Shown here: piece after piece, positions 10,002 to 19,091 of the stretch
Numbering within the stretch: position 1 is the stretch's first letter
How the letters are laid out: every line of letters starts with the position of its first letter
NCBI GenBank assembly: GCA_016212855.1
Contig: JACRDP010000025.1
Span: 1-64,000 of the forward strand
Direction of reading: 5' to 3'
From: Elusimicrobiota bacterium
Lineage (GTDB): Bacteria > Elusimicrobiota > Elusimicrobia > UBA1565 > UBA9628
DNA: 64,000 nt
The notes under the pieces: generated by a model
Told to the model about the DNA's origin: nothing
Databases searched by the model: none
The model's input: the letters and a program-made list of their open reading frames with translations, nothing else
Made by a program: the position numbers and the translations under genes

Positions 10002-10909
10002 CCGAATCGCTCCCCTGCCCCGGCTGCAGCACGCCGCTACCGCCCGAAGCGACGGGCTGCCAGGTCTGCATGCGCGCGCGCACCAAGCAGGAAATCGTGC
10101 GCGGCTACACCCAGTTGCGCGAGTCCAAGGAGCGCCGCCGTCGCCTCCCGTTGAAAATCGCCGCCTTCCTCCTCATCGCGGGCGCGGTGGGCAAGTTCGG
10201 ATGGGACTTCCGCGCCGTGATCCGGACCACGGCGGGGACGGCGATGACGCGCGTCGCCGCCTGGTACGACCAGTTCACCGATCCCAAGAACTACGCGCCT
10301 CGCGGCGCGGAAACGCCCGCTGAGAACGCCGGAGCGGAGACGCCGAAATCGATCTCGCCTCTCGCGGCGCAGACCACCCCGCCCCCGGGCTTGCTCGACG
10401 ACGGTCCCGCCGGCCGCGCAGCCGCGCCGCCCTCCTCTTCCCACTCGGCTGCCGCCGCTCCCCCCGCCGTGAAGCCGCCGGTCGCCAAAAACGCCTGGCG
10501 CGTCTCGGGCGTCGTGTACGATCTGTCGTCGCTCGAACCCGTCCCGGACGCGGAACTCACGTTTTTCGGGGACGGGCGGCAGTCGGTGACCACGAAAACC
10601 GGCGCGGATGGGACCTACGAGGCCGACCTCGTCAAGGGCGACGGCTGGACCGTGAGCATGGTGTCCTTGAGCGGCCAGAAAGCCCAGCTGGCCGGCAAGG
10701 GCGGGGGCTGGCGCAAAGGCCAGATCATCGACGTCGATCCGCCCTACCGCCAGCGCGACGCCGATGAGCGGCGCGCGGCTATTGAATCTCTTTCCGACGG
10801 GGATCTTGCTCCGGCGCCTGTCCAGTGGAAACGTTCCGCGTCCAAGGTCCATCTGGACCTCGTCGCGGTGCCCGCCTTACACACGCCCCACGATATTATG
10901 GGGCGCTGA
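9998..10909 (+). CDS. Zinc-ribbon / membrane / carboxypeptidase-regulatory-like protein, paralogue 2
   Basis: A 303-residue protein with the plan of the previous gene: zinc ribbon (CPGC at C7/C10, CQVC at C21/C24), one membrane segment at about 51-66, a Pro/Ala-rich linker (about 100-165) and a sandwich domain with VSGVVYDLSSLEPVPDAELTF and GADGTYEADLVKGDGW. Both proteins share DPPxRxR near the C-terminus, then SDGDLxPxPxxxxxxxxxVxLDLV, so the pair arose by duplication. The ATG overlaps the TGA of the first copy (ATGA). Role unknown; the two may form a membrane complex. Confidence 0.8.
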   Translation: MTESLPCPGCSTPLPPEATGCQVCMRARTKQEIVRGYTQLRESKERRRRLPLKIAAFLLIAGAVGKFGWDFRAVIRTTAGTAMTRVAAWYDQFTDPKNYAPRGAETPAENAGAETPKSISPLAAQTTPPPGLLDDGPAGRAAAPPSSSHSAAAAPPAVKPPVAKNAWRVSGVVYDLSSLEPVPDAELTFFGDGRQSVTTKTGADGTYEADLVKGDGWTVSMVSLSGQKAQLAGKGGGWRKGQIIDVDPPYRQRDADERRAAIESLSDGDLAPAPVQWKRSASKVHLDLVAVPALHTPHDIMGR

Positions 10910-10945
10910 CGGACGGCCGGGCGCCGTATTTGGTAGTTTCTCCCG

Positions 10946-12115
10946 GTGCCGAAGCTTCTGTCCCTGATTTTCGCGATCTACGCGTCGCCGTCTCTCGCGC
11001 AAGTCCCGCCCGAAGCCCCCGCGTCCACTGGTCCTTTTTCAACGGCGGGCGGAAAGGACACTCCCTCGGCTCAGGCCTCGGTCGCCACCTTCCGCGGCGT
11101 CCACTTCACCGGCTGGAGCGCGGGCGTGCCGAAGCTGCGCCGGAAATTCGCCGCCGACATGAAGGCCGCGGGCTTCAACGCGGTCGTGATCGCGCTCAAG
11201 GATTACGACGGCCACCAGTTCGTCCGCGGCGTGCCGCTCGCGACGCAGACGGGCGCGTTCACCAACGCCATCCCCGACCTTCCCGGAACGGTCAAGGATT
11301 TCGAGGACCTGGGCATCTACACGGTCGCGCGCATCGCGATCTTCAAGGACGACCATCTCGCCCGCGCGCGGCCGGACCTCGCCGTCCACTTTCCCGACGG
11401 CAGCCTCTGGACCAACGACAAGGGCACGGCCTGGGTCGATCCCTATAAAAAGGAAATCTGGGAGTACGTGATCGACATCGCCTCGCGCGCCGCCCTCGCG
11501 GGCTTCGACGAGATCCAGTTCGACTACATCCGCTTCCCCTCCGACGGCAAGACGCGCCAGTGCCGCTACTCGCGCAAGGATCACAGCCCCGCGACGGCGT
11601 CCGCGGCCTTGCGCGAACTGCTGACGCTCGCTTCGGCCCGCCTGAAGCCGCTCGGGGTCAAGCTCTCGATCGACACCTTCGGCCTGACGACGAGCGTCGA
11701 CAACGGCATGGGCATCGGCCAGTCCTTGGACCAGATGGCCGATCTCGTCGATTACGTCTCGCCGATGATGTACCCGTCGCACTACGCGCACGGCGAATAC
11801 GGCCTGAAGAATCCCAATCGCGCGCCGTACGAGACGATCAAGCACGGCACCAAGGACGCGCTCGAACGTCTCGGATCGAGGCCCGAGGCGCTGCGCCCGT
11901 ACCTGCAGGACTTCTCGATGGGCGTGCGCTACACTCCGGCCCATGTACGCGCCCAAATCCTCGCCGCCGAAGAGCTCGGCGTGCGCGGCTGGATTCTCTG
12001 GAACGCGCAGAATCACTACTCGTGGTCGGCCGTCCAGGCCGGACCCGTCGTCAAGCTGCCGCCCGATCCCCCGAAGCCCGTGAAGTCCGTTAAGAAGGAC
12101 AAGGAGACGCCATGA
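10946..12115 (+). CDS. Putative glycoside hydrolase, DUF4015 (GHL) family, secreted
   Basis: A 389-residue protein starting with GTG and a short signal peptide ending SPSLAQ. The body is a TIM-barrel-like DUF4015 domain: FRGVHFTGWSAG, AAGFNAVVIALKDYDG, GIYTVARIAIFKDD, GFDEIQFDYIRFPSDG and VDYVSPMMYPSHY follow the family order, with the acidic QFDYIRFP strand as likely active site. The family is predicted to act on cell-surface polysaccharide, but a substrate is not established. It overlaps the M16 peptidase gene by four bases, so the two are probably made together. Confidence 0.85.
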   Translation: MPKLLSLIFAIYASPSLAQVPPEAPASTGPFSTAGGKDTPSAQASVATFRGVHFTGWSAGVPKLRRKFAADMKAAGFNAVVIALKDYDGHQFVRGVPLATQTGAFTNAIPDLPGTVKDFEDLGIYTVARIAIFKDDHLARARPDLAVHFPDGSLWTNDKGTAWVDPYKKEIWEYVIDIASRAALAGFDEIQFDYIRFPSDGKTRQCRYSRKDHSPATASAALRELLTLASARLKPLGVKLSIDTFGLTTSVDNGMGIGQSLDQMADLVDYVSPMMYPSHYAHGEYGLKNPNRAPYETIKHGTKDALERLGSRPEALRPYLQDFSMGVRYTPAHVRAQILAAEELGVRGWILWNAQNHYSWSAVQAGPVVKLPPDPPKPVKSVKKDKETP

Positions 12116-15024
12116 AGACACTCTCACCGCTGATCCTCGCCGCGTGGATGGCCGTTCCGGCCGCGGCCAAGCCCAAACCCTCCGCCTCGTTCGCACCGGC
12201 GACGCCCGCGGTCCAGGAGACGCCGCGCGCCGACGACGCGCTGGGCGTGACGATCCACCGGCTTCCCAACGGGCTGACGATTTACCTCAGCCCGAACAAG
12301 GGCGAGCCCCGCATCTCGGCGCGCGTCGCCGTGCGCGCGGGCTCCAAGAACGACCCGGCCGACAGCACCGGCATGGCGCATTATCTTGAGCACATGCTTT
12401 TCAAGGGCACCGGTCGCCTGGGCACCCTCGACTACGAAAAGGAACGCCCGCATCTCGAGCGCATCCGCGAGCTCTACGAGGACCTGTTCAAGACCAAGAA
12501 CGAGGCCGGCCGCGCGAAGATCTACAAGGCGATCGACGCCGAGAACATCGCCGCCTCGGCCAGCGCCGTGCCCAACGAATTCGACCGCTTCTACCGCTCG
12601 ATCGGCGCCGAGGGCCTCAACGCCTTCACCTCCGACGAAATGACCGTCTATGTCGTCAGCATTCCGGCGAACAGGCTCGAGGCCTGGGCCAAGGTCGAGG
12701 CCGAGCGCTTCAAGAGCCCGGTGTTCCGCCTGTTCCAGACCGAGATCGAGACCGTCTACGAGGAAAAGAACCGCTCGCTCGACAACGCCGAGCGCGTCCT
12801 CGGCGACGAGATGGAGAACCGCTTGTACAAGCATCATCCGTACGGGCAGCAGCCCACGCTCGGCAGCATCGAGCACCTGAAGAACCCGTCGCTCGCCAAG
12901 ATGTACGCGTTCTACGACCGTTGGTACGCGCCGAACAACATGGCGATCACGCTCGCCGGCGACTTCGACCGCGCGAAGACGCTCGAGCTGCTCAAGCGCC
13001 ACTTCGGCGCGTGGACCGCGCATCCGCTCCCGGACCTGCCGAAATGGGAGATCACGAAACCGAAGGGCAACGAGAAATACGAGGTCAAGTACGAGGCCGA
13101 GCAGAAGGTCGAGATCGCCTGGCTGACCTCTCCGCACTCCAGCGTAGATGCCGACGCGCTCGAGGTCATGGATATGATCGTGGACAACTCGGCCGCGGGC
13201 CTGTTCAACCTGCGCCTGAACCAGGCGCAGAAGGTCAAGTCGTCGGGCTCCTACCCGAACTTGCGCAACGACGCCGGCTCGTGGAACGTCTGGGCCCTGC
13301 CGAAGAAGGGGCAGACTCCCGAGGAGGCCGAGACGCTGCTGCTCGAGGCCGTCGAGGCCCTGAAAGCCGGCGACTTCTCGGACGACGACGTCGCCGCCGT
13401 CATCACGAACTTCGAGATGTCCGAGAAGGGACGCCTCGAGTCCAACGAGGCGCGCGTCAGCCTGATGTCCTCATCCTTCCTCTCGCTCGAGCCGTGGGAG
13501 CGCGCCGTCGGGCGCCTCGACCGGATCCGAAAGATCACGAAGGCCGACGTCGTGCGCGTCGCCAACAAGCACCTCGGCGCGGACCGGATCACGGTGTACC
13601 GCCGCGACGCGAAGCCCGAGATCCCGAAGATCACCAAGCCGTCCTTCACGCACGTCGAGATCGACCCCTCGCGCGAGTCGGCGTTCATGAAAGAAATCCT
13701 CGCGATTCCGGCGCCGCCCCTCGACCCGCGCTGGCTCGTCTCCGGCCGCGACTACCAGATCACGCCCATCGACGGCGGGCGCCTGTACTCCGCGAAGAAC
13801 CCGTACAACGACCTCTTCTCGATCTCGTTTCACTACGAGCGCGGCTCCCGCGCGGAGCGCGAGCTGTGCGCCGCGATGGACCTTCTCGATCTCTCCGGCG
13901 CGGGCCCCTGGTCGGCCGACGAGTTCAAGAAGAAGCTGTTCGCGCTCGGCACGTCGCTCGGCTACTCCTGCTCGGACCAGGACAGCGCGATCCATCTCTC
14001 GGGCCTGGACCGCAATCTCTGGCCCTCTCTCGAACTGATGGCTCAACGCTTCGACTGGCCCAATATCGAAGCCGGCACGCTGGCGAAGATGATCGAGGTC
14101 GAGCTCGGCGCCCGCGACGACGAGAAGAAGAATCCCGCCGCGGTGCACTACGCCCTCGGCCAGCTCGCCGCGCGCGGTCGCGACAGCGCCGTGCTCCGCC
14201 GCCTGAGCAACCCCGAGTTCAAGGCGCTCGACGAGTCGCGCCTGAAGTCGCTCATCCGCGGCTTCATGCTCCACCCCGCGCGCGTGGCCTACGTGGGCAA
14301 CCGCGCGCCCCGCGAGATCGGCAAGCTCCTCGACTCCGGGCGGCGCTTACGGCCGGTGCCGCCGCGCGTGCCCCTCAAGCTGCTGCGCCCGGCGACGCCG
14401 CGCGTGCTCTTCACGCACCGCGACATGGTGCAGGCTCAGGTCGGCCTGTTCGCCGCGGACGAGACCTTCGAGCCCGAGCACGTCGTGGACTATCAGTTCT
14501 ACTCCGAGTACATGGGCGGCGACATGAGCGCCGTGATCTTTCAGGAGGTGCGCGAGTCGCGCGCGCTCGCCTACTCGGCCTCGGGCGGACACACGAACGC
14601 CGCCGACAAGGGCGACGACACCCAGCTCTGGGGCCGCCTCGGCTGCCAGGCCGACAAGACGACCGAGGCGGTGACCTTGATGAAATCGTTGTTCGCGGAT
14701 TTCCCGGCTTCGGAGAAGCGCTTCCGCGAGACCGCGAAATCCATCGAGGAGTCCTACCGCACGAGCCCGGTGCCGTTCCGGGGAATCCCGGGCACCGTCA
14801 TCGGCTGGGAGGATCAGGGCATTACCGGCGGAGACCCGGGGCCCAAGCGCTTCGAGCGCTCTCTCAAGTACACCTTGCCCGAGCTGCAGCAGTTCGCGGC
14901 GCGCTTCAAGACGAAGCCGCTGACCGTCTGGATCCTCGGCCATCGCGAACGCGTGGGGCTCGATCACCTAAAGTCCTTGGGCGAATTCGAAGAGAAGCCC
15001 CTCGACTCGCTCTTCCCGTACTGA
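12112..15024 (+). CDS. M16-family zinc metallopeptidase, secreted, double-domain
   Basis: A 970-residue insulinase/pitrilysin-family protein with an N-terminal signal peptide (MKTLSPLILAAWMAVPAAA). The inverted zinc motif HYLEH (H90, E93, H94) lies in GMAHYLEHMLFKGT, with the third ligand expected in the EIETVYEEKNR segment near residues 209-218. The second half repeats the fold without a zinc motif (QAQVGLFAADET, SAVIFQEVRESRALAYSA), as expected for the inactive half of the clam-shell. It probably degrades peptides in the periplasm. The stop codon abuts that of the convergent gene at 15025. Confidence 0.93.
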   Translation: MKTLSPLILAAWMAVPAAAKPKPSASFAPATPAVQETPRADDALGVTIHRLPNGLTIYLSPNKGEPRISARVAVRAGSKNDPADSTGMAHYLEHMLFKGTGRLGTLDYEKERPHLERIRELYEDLFKTKNEAGRAKIYKAIDAENIAASASAVPNEFDRFYRSIGAEGLNAFTSDEMTVYVVSIPANRLEAWAKVEAERFKSPVFRLFQTEIETVYEEKNRSLDNAERVLGDEMENRLYKHHPYGQQPTLGSIEHLKNPSLAKMYAFYDRWYAPNNMAITLAGDFDRAKTLELLKRHFGAWTAHPLPDLPKWEITKPKGNEKYEVKYEAEQKVEIAWLTSPHSSVDADALEVMDMIVDNSAAGLFNLRLNQAQKVKSSGSYPNLRNDAGSWNVWALPKKGQTPEEAETLLLEAVEALKAGDFSDDDVAAVITNFEMSEKGRLESNEARVSLMSSSFLSLEPWERAVGRLDRIRKITKADVVRVANKHLGADRITVYRRDAKPEIPKITKPSFTHVEIDPSRESAFMKEILAIPAPPLDPRWLVSGRDYQITPIDGGRLYSAKNPYNDLFSISFHYERGSRAERELCAAMDLLDLSGAGPWSADEFKKKLFALGTSLGYSCSDQDSAIHLSGLDRNLWPSLELMAQRFDWPNIEAGTLAKMIEVELGARDDEKKNPAAVHYALGQLAARGRDSAVLRRLSNPEFKALDESRLKSLIRGFMLHPARVAYVGNRAPREIGKLLDSGRRLRPVPPRVPLKLLRPATPRVLFTHRDMVQAQVGLFAADETFEPEHVVDYQFYSEYMGGDMSAVIFQEVRESRALAYSASGGHTNAADKGDDTQLWGRLGCQADKTTEAVTLMKSLFADFPASEKRFRETAKSIEESYRTSPVPFRGIPGTVIGWEDQGITGGDPGPKRFERSLKYTLPELQQFAARFKTKPLTVWILGHRERVGLDHLKSLGEFEEKPLDSLFPY

Positions 15025-15783
15025 TTACTTCGCGGGCTCCACGGATTCTCCGGCGGCCTCGAGCTGCTTGAGGATCGAGTCGCGCTGATCGGCCGGAAGA
15101 TTGGCGTCCTGCAGCTGCTTCTTCAGGCCGGCGAACTTCGCCTTCAGGTCGCCCTGCGACGCGGCGGCGGCCGCGGACGAGTCCTTGGCGGAGCCTCCTC
15201 CCTTGAAGTTGTAGACCGGACCCGCGGCGCGACCCATCAACTCGGAACGATCGGTCACGCCGTAATGCACCGTCGACGCCACGGCGGAGGCTCCAGGGGC
15301 GTCAGTGAGCTTGGCGACGGGCACCGGCTTCTTGGCGGCGCCCTTGGCCGCGGTCTTCTCCGCCTCGGCCTTATTCTTGACGACCGCCTCGGCCGTGTTC
15401 GCACCGCCCGACTTAGCGTGCTCCGTCGGATTGAGCGCGGACTCGGCCTTCGCCTGGCCGGCCGCGGCCTTCGCCGCCTCCGATGGAGCGGCGGACGCGG
15501 AAGGAGCGGGCACCGACTCGAACGAATCATGGTCCCCGATCAGCGGCGCGGGCGACTCCGCGCGGTTCTCGCGCCGTACCGCGGGCGCGACGGAGGGAGA
15601 CGTCGCCGCGGGCAAGGACATGGAGGAGCTGAGATCAATCGGCGCGGCCGCCGGCTTCGCGGCGCTCTGCGTCTGCCGGGACGAGTGCAGCATCATCAAG
15701 CCGCCGCCCACGGTCAACACGGCGACGAAGCCGAGGAAACCGGCCCCCAACGCCTGGAAATTGGACTTGTTTTGGTCGCTCAT
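15025..15783 (-). CDS. Membrane-anchored low-complexity protein
   Basis: A 252-residue protein I do not recognise. One membrane segment at about 12-32 (ALGAGFLGFVAVLTVGGGLM) follows a short charged N-terminus; the rest is Ala/Ser/Lys/Glu-rich and probably disordered until a C-terminal helical stretch (DLKAKFAGLKKQLQDANLPADQRDSI) that looks able to form a coiled coil. The predicted orientation places the tail outside the cytoplasm. A promoter and a GGAGG ribosome site precede it, so it is probably expressed on its own. Confidence 0.7.
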   Translation of the reverse strand: MSDQNKSNFQALGAGFLGFVAVLTVGGGLMMLHSSRQTQSAAKPAAAPIDLSSSMSLPAATSPSVAPAVRRENRAESPAPLIGDHDSFESVPAPSASAAPSEAAKAAAGQAKAESALNPTEHAKSGGANTAEAVVKNKAEAEKTAAKGAAKKPVPVAKLTDAPGASAVASTVHYGVTDRSELMGRAAGPVYNFKGGGSAKDSSAAAAASQGDLKAKFAGLKKQLQDANLPADQRDSILKQLEAAGESVEPAK

Positions 15784-15804
15784 ACATCCTCCGCCGACTC
15801 CTTC

Positions 15805-15833
15805 AGTGTAGACCCCAATAGCCTGGGACGCAA
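15805..15833 (-). promoter_or_regulatory. Promoter of the low-complexity membrane protein gene
   Basis: TTGCGT (15833-15828), a 17-base spacer and TACACT (15810-15805) on the minus strand, followed by a leader of roughly 15 bases with GGAGG (15792-15788) four bases ahead of the ATG. This is a leadered, Shine-Dalgarno type start, unlike many other first genes in the window. Confidence 0.6.
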
Positions 15834-15880
15834 GTGGGAAACCGCGATTTCACCCTATTTTTACGCTGTTTACCGGTCTT

Positions 15881-16927
15881 TTACGGAACCGTAACAGCCA
15901 GCTTCGCGGAAAGCTCCGCCAGGAGGCCGTCTCCGGGGAACCGGACGACGGCCGCCGCGGCATACCGCGCGGCTTCATCGACGCGCCCCAAAGCCGTCAG
16001 GGCGCGGATGCCGTTGATGTGAAAAGCGCGCTCGGAGGGATACTTCACGATGGCCCGTTTGCACAGGGCCGCGCACTCCTCCATCCGCCCGCAGCGCCCG
16101 TAGATCGCCGACAGGCCGACCCAGGCGTAAGCTTCATGGCCGCGGTGGACGAACCACTCGCACAGCGCCTCGGCCTCGCCGTACATCTCGAAGGCGAGCA
16201 AAGACGCGAACAAATCCTCGAGATAGCGGTCGCCCTCGCCGTTGATCGTCTTGAGGCGGCGCAATATCTGCAAAAAATGGCGGACCGGAACCCAGGCGTG
16301 CTTGCCGCCCAAGGGCAGGCGCACCAAGCGGCGCAGATCCTCCGGCGTGAAGCGCCCCGCGTCGGGCATGAGCAGCAGCACCGGCTTCTCCTCGCCGGGC
16401 CACGGCTTCATCCGGCCGAAAGAAAGCCGCGCGCCGGCCGGAATGACGAGCCGGTCGAAAGGCAGCTCGTAGCGGCGAGGCCCGTCGTCGGCGATCTTCC
16501 CCTCCGACAGCGCGCGCACCTCGCTCCACGGCACCGACACCGACACGCCGGGATCGAGAAAAAGCTTGATGCCCGCGAAGCGCGACACGCCGCGCAGGAG
16601 GCTGAACACTTGGCCGGGCATGTGCCCCATCCACAAAAATTCCTTGCCGCGAGGCGTCTTCAGCCCGCGGGCGGCCACGAAGTCGCGCACGCGGTCGCGC
16701 GCGGGAAACACCGGCACCCACACGCCGCCGAGCTCCGGGTCCTTGTCGGCCCACACCGGAAAAGACGACTCCGATTTCGCGACGCGCTTGATCTCGCCCT
16801 CTTCGAGCGGCGAATCCACGGTCAGCAAATAGGTTTCCGAGCGCAGCAATTCCTTAAAAAGTGCCGTGCGCGGACGACGCGGGTCGATGGCCGCCCGCCG
16901 GATCAAGTGCTCGAGATTTTCGACCAT
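15881..16927 (-). CDS. SseB-like domain protein with C-terminal TPR region
   Basis: A 348-residue protein. Residues 1-125 resemble the SseB N-terminal domain (NLEHLIRRAAIDPRRPRTALF, then FPVWADKDPELGGVWVPVF and RDFVAARG). Residues about 230-345 contain helical TPR-like repeats (YAWVGLSAIYGRCGRMEECAAL, AFHINGIRALTALGRVDEAARY). No enzymatic motif is visible, so it is probably a protein-binding factor. The combination of SseB and TPR in one chain is unusual. It stands alone between two minus-strand genes, with its own promoter. Confidence 0.72.
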   Translation of the reverse strand: MVENLEHLIRRAAIDPRRPRTALFKELLRSETYLLTVDSPLEEGEIKRVAKSESSFPVWADKDPELGGVWVPVFPARDRVRDFVAARGLKTPRGKEFLWMGHMPGQVFSLLRGVSRFAGIKLFLDPGVSVSVPWSEVRALSEGKIADDGPRRYELPFDRLVIPAGARLSFGRMKPWPGEEKPVLLLMPDAGRFTPEDLRRLVRLPLGGKHAWVPVRHFLQILRRLKTINGEGDRYLEDLFASLLAFEMYGEAEALCEWFVHRGHEAYAWVGLSAIYGRCGRMEECAALCKRAIVKYPSERAFHINGIRALTALGRVDEAARYAAAAVVRFPGDGLLAELSAKLAVTVP

Positions 16928-16936
16928 CTTACCCTC

Positions 16937-16965
16937 ACTTTAGCCCCGATACCCGGGGGCGTCAA
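16937..16965 (-). promoter_or_regulatory. Promoter of the SseB-TPR gene
   Basis: TTGACG (16965-16960), a 17-base spacer and TAAAGT (16942-16937), with nine bases between the -10 box and the ATG, so the leader would be only a few bases. Confidence 0.55.
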
Positions 16966-16976
16966 GGCCCAAAATC

Positions 16977-17756
16977 TCAGGCTTTTTTAGAGGATGTGCC
17001 GCGCAGGGAACGGTCCATCCCGGTCAGCGCGCAGAGCGCGTCTGCGACGGGGCGGGGCAGGGCTTTGAGCAGCGGGATGAGCTTGACCATCGCGGGTTCG
17101 CTCACATACAGGCGGTCGGCCTTCACCGCCGCGACGATTTTTTCGGCGAGCGCCTCGGGCTTCAGCCAAGGCGTGAACAGCGGCGGCTTGTTATCCGGAA
17201 ACATGCCCGTGTCGATGAAGCTGGGGCACACGATCGTCGTGCCGATGCCGCGATGCCCGGCGCGGCGCAACTCCATGCGGACCGATTCGGCGAGTCCGAC
17301 CACCGCGTGCTTGGTCGCGCTGTACACGGCCATGCCGGGCACGCCGAGCAGCCCCGCGGCCGAGGCCGTGTACACCAGATGTCCGGAGCCGCGCTCGATC
17401 ATGCCGGGCAAAATGGCGCGCGCGCACCAAACGTAAGAGCCGAGGTTGACGCCGAGCTGGCGCATGACCTCCCCGTCGTTCGCCTCGAGCAAATCGCCGG
17501 GCGTATGCACTCCGGCGTTGTTCATCAGGACGTCGACCGGCCCGAGCTCCGCGGCGGCGGCGCGCACGGCCGCCGGGTCGGCGACGTCCACGGCTTTGAA
17601 ACGGAATCCTTCCGCGAGGGCTTTTTCGCCGCGAGCCTGATCCAAATCCCACAGCACGATCGTCGCGCCTTCCCTCGCGAACGCGCGCGCGGTCGCGAGG
17701 CCGAGGCCCCCGGCTCCGCCGGTGATGAGGGCCGTCTTCCCGTTCAGGTCGAGCAT
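16977..17756 (-). CDS. Short-chain dehydrogenase/reductase
   Basis: A 259-residue classical SDR. It has the TGGAGGLG nucleotide-binding motif, NNAG, and the catalytic triad in ASAAG plus YSATKHA. The acidic residue after the second strand (WDLD) points to NAD(H) rather than NADP(H). The C-terminal region with SFIDTGMF is that of lipid- or retinol-type SDRs, but the substrate cannot be assigned. It overlaps proA by 13 bases and is the last gene of a proB-proA-SDR run. Confidence 0.9.
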   Translation of the reverse strand: MLDLNGKTALITGGAGGLGLATARAFAREGATIVLWDLDQARGEKALAEGFRFKAVDVADPAAVRAAAAELGPVDVLMNNAGVHTPGDLLEANDGEVMRQLGVNLGSYVWCARAILPGMIERGSGHLVYTASAAGLLGVPGMAVYSATKHAVVGLAESVRMELRRAGHRGIGTTIVCPSFIDTGMFPDNKPPLFTPWLKPEALAEKIVAAVKADRLYVSEPAMVKLIPLLKALPRPVADALCALTGMDRSLRGTSSKKA

Positions 17757-18994
17757 CGCGTCTGCCCTTTACCCGACACGACGAACTTCTCGCAGGTGAG
17801 GCCTTCGAGCGCGACCGGCCCGCGCGCGTGCAGCTTCTGCGTGCTGATGCCCATCTCCGCGCCCAAGCCGAACTCGCCGCCGTCGGTGAAGCGCGTGGAC
17901 GCGTTGTGATACACCGCGCCCGCGTCCGCTTCCTTCAGAAAGCGCGCCGCGCGGGACTTATCGGATGTGATGATGGCTTCGGCGAGGCCCGAGCCGTGCG
18001 CGGCGATGTGGGCGAGCGCCTCGTCCATGTTCTTCACGATCTTCACCGACAGAATGAGCGCGAGGTATTCCGTATCCCAATCCTTCGCCGTCGCGGCTTT
18101 GATGCCGGGAAGAATCTTGCGCGTCTTCGGACAGCCCCGCAGCTCGACGCCGGCGGCCGCGTACCGCGCGGCCATGTTCGGCAGGAAGGCGCGCGCGATC
18201 TTCTCGTGCACGAGCAAGGTCTCCATCGCGTTGCACACGCCGGGCCGCTCGGCCTTCGCGTTGAACGCGACGTCGAGCGCCATTCCGAGCTCGACCCTGT
18301 CGTCGATATAGGTGTGGCACAGACCTTTGTCGTGGGCGAGAACGGGAATCAGCGACTCACGGCGCACCGCCATGGTCAGCTCGGGCCCGCCGCGCGGAAT
18401 GACGAGATCGATCAAGCTGTCGAGCCGCAGCAGTTCGCGCACCGCCTTACGGTCGGGATCGTTCACGAACCCGACCGACCCCGGCGGCAGGCCCGCCTTC
18501 TTCAAGCCTTCGCGCAATGCATCCGCGATCACGGCATTGGTGAGAACGGTTTCCTTGCCGCCGCGAAGGATCGCGGCATTTCCGGATTTGATGCAGAGTC
18601 CGGCCGCGTCCGCGGTGACGCCGGGTCGTGATTCATAAATTATGGCCACGACACCGAGCGGCACTCGCATGCGCTTGATGATCAGGCCGTTGGGCCGTCG
18701 GGCGAAATCCGTTATCTTGCCCACCGGGTCCGGGAGCTTGGCCACGGATTCCAGCGCCCGCGCGATATTCTCAATCCGTTCGCCGTTCAAGGTCATCCGC
18801 TCGACAAAGGCGGCGCTCCGGGCCGTCCTTCTCACCGCCGCGAGTTCCCTTCCGTTCGCCTTTAATATCAGGCGTTCCCGTTTCCGAAGGGATTTGGCCA
18901 TTTCAATCAAAGCTCGATTTTTCAGGCTCGTCGACGTTTTCGCGAGCACGCGCGACGCCTCGCGCGCCTCACGGGCCATCTTCACGACGTTCAT
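17744..18994 (-). CDS. proA: Gamma-glutamyl phosphate reductase ProA
   Basis: Second step of proline synthesis: reduces glutamyl-5-phosphate to glutamate-5-semialdehyde with NADPH. The 416-residue protein shows the family's PLGVVAIIYESRPGVTADAAGL, SGNAAILRGGKE, the catalytic cysteine in ERPGVCNAMETLLVH, and the terminal GGEFGLGAEMGISTQKLHARGPV. It lies downstream of proB, separated by about 100 bases that contain a palindrome with two DnaA-box sequences. Confidence 0.97.
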   Translation of the reverse strand: MNVVKMAREAREASRVLAKTSTSLKNRALIEMAKSLRKRERLILKANGRELAAVRRTARSAAFVERMTLNGERIENIARALESVAKLPDPVGKITDFARRPNGLIIKRMRVPLGVVAIIYESRPGVTADAAGLCIKSGNAAILRGGKETVLTNAVIADALREGLKKAGLPPGSVGFVNDPDRKAVRELLRLDSLIDLVIPRGGPELTMAVRRESLIPVLAHDKGLCHTYIDDRVELGMALDVAFNAKAERPGVCNAMETLLVHEKIARAFLPNMAARYAAAGVELRGCPKTRKILPGIKAATAKDWDTEYLALILSVKIVKNMDEALAHIAAHGSGLAEAIITSDKSRAARFLKEADAGAVYHNASTRFTDGGEFGLGAEMGISTQKLHARGPVALEGLTCEKFVVSGKGQTRCST

Positions 18995-19011
18995 CGGATT
19001 CCCCCGTCCAC

Positions 19012-19073
19012 GTTATCCACAGCCGGCCTTTTTAGTGTTGTCGACGACACTGAAAAGCCCTCCTGTGGATAAC
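19012..19073. repeat. 62-bp palindrome with two TTATCCACA (DnaA-box) sequences
   Basis: Two exact TTATCCACA nonamers face each other at 19013-19021 (plus) and 19072-19064 (minus). They form the outer ends of an inverted repeat centred on GTCGAC (19040-19045) in which 26 of 31 arm positions match. It lies between proB and proA. The TTATCCACA sequence is the high-affinity DnaA box. The structure could also act as an mRNA hairpin between the two genes. Which, if either, is true is unknown. Confidence 0.8.
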
Positions 19074-19091
19074 CGGGAAAACTTCGCTTCA

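Noticed and set aside
19012-19073. Replication origin at the paired DnaA boxes
   Set aside because: Only two boxes, no AT-rich unwinding region, and none of the usual neighbours (dnaA, dnaN, gyrB, rpmH, gidA).
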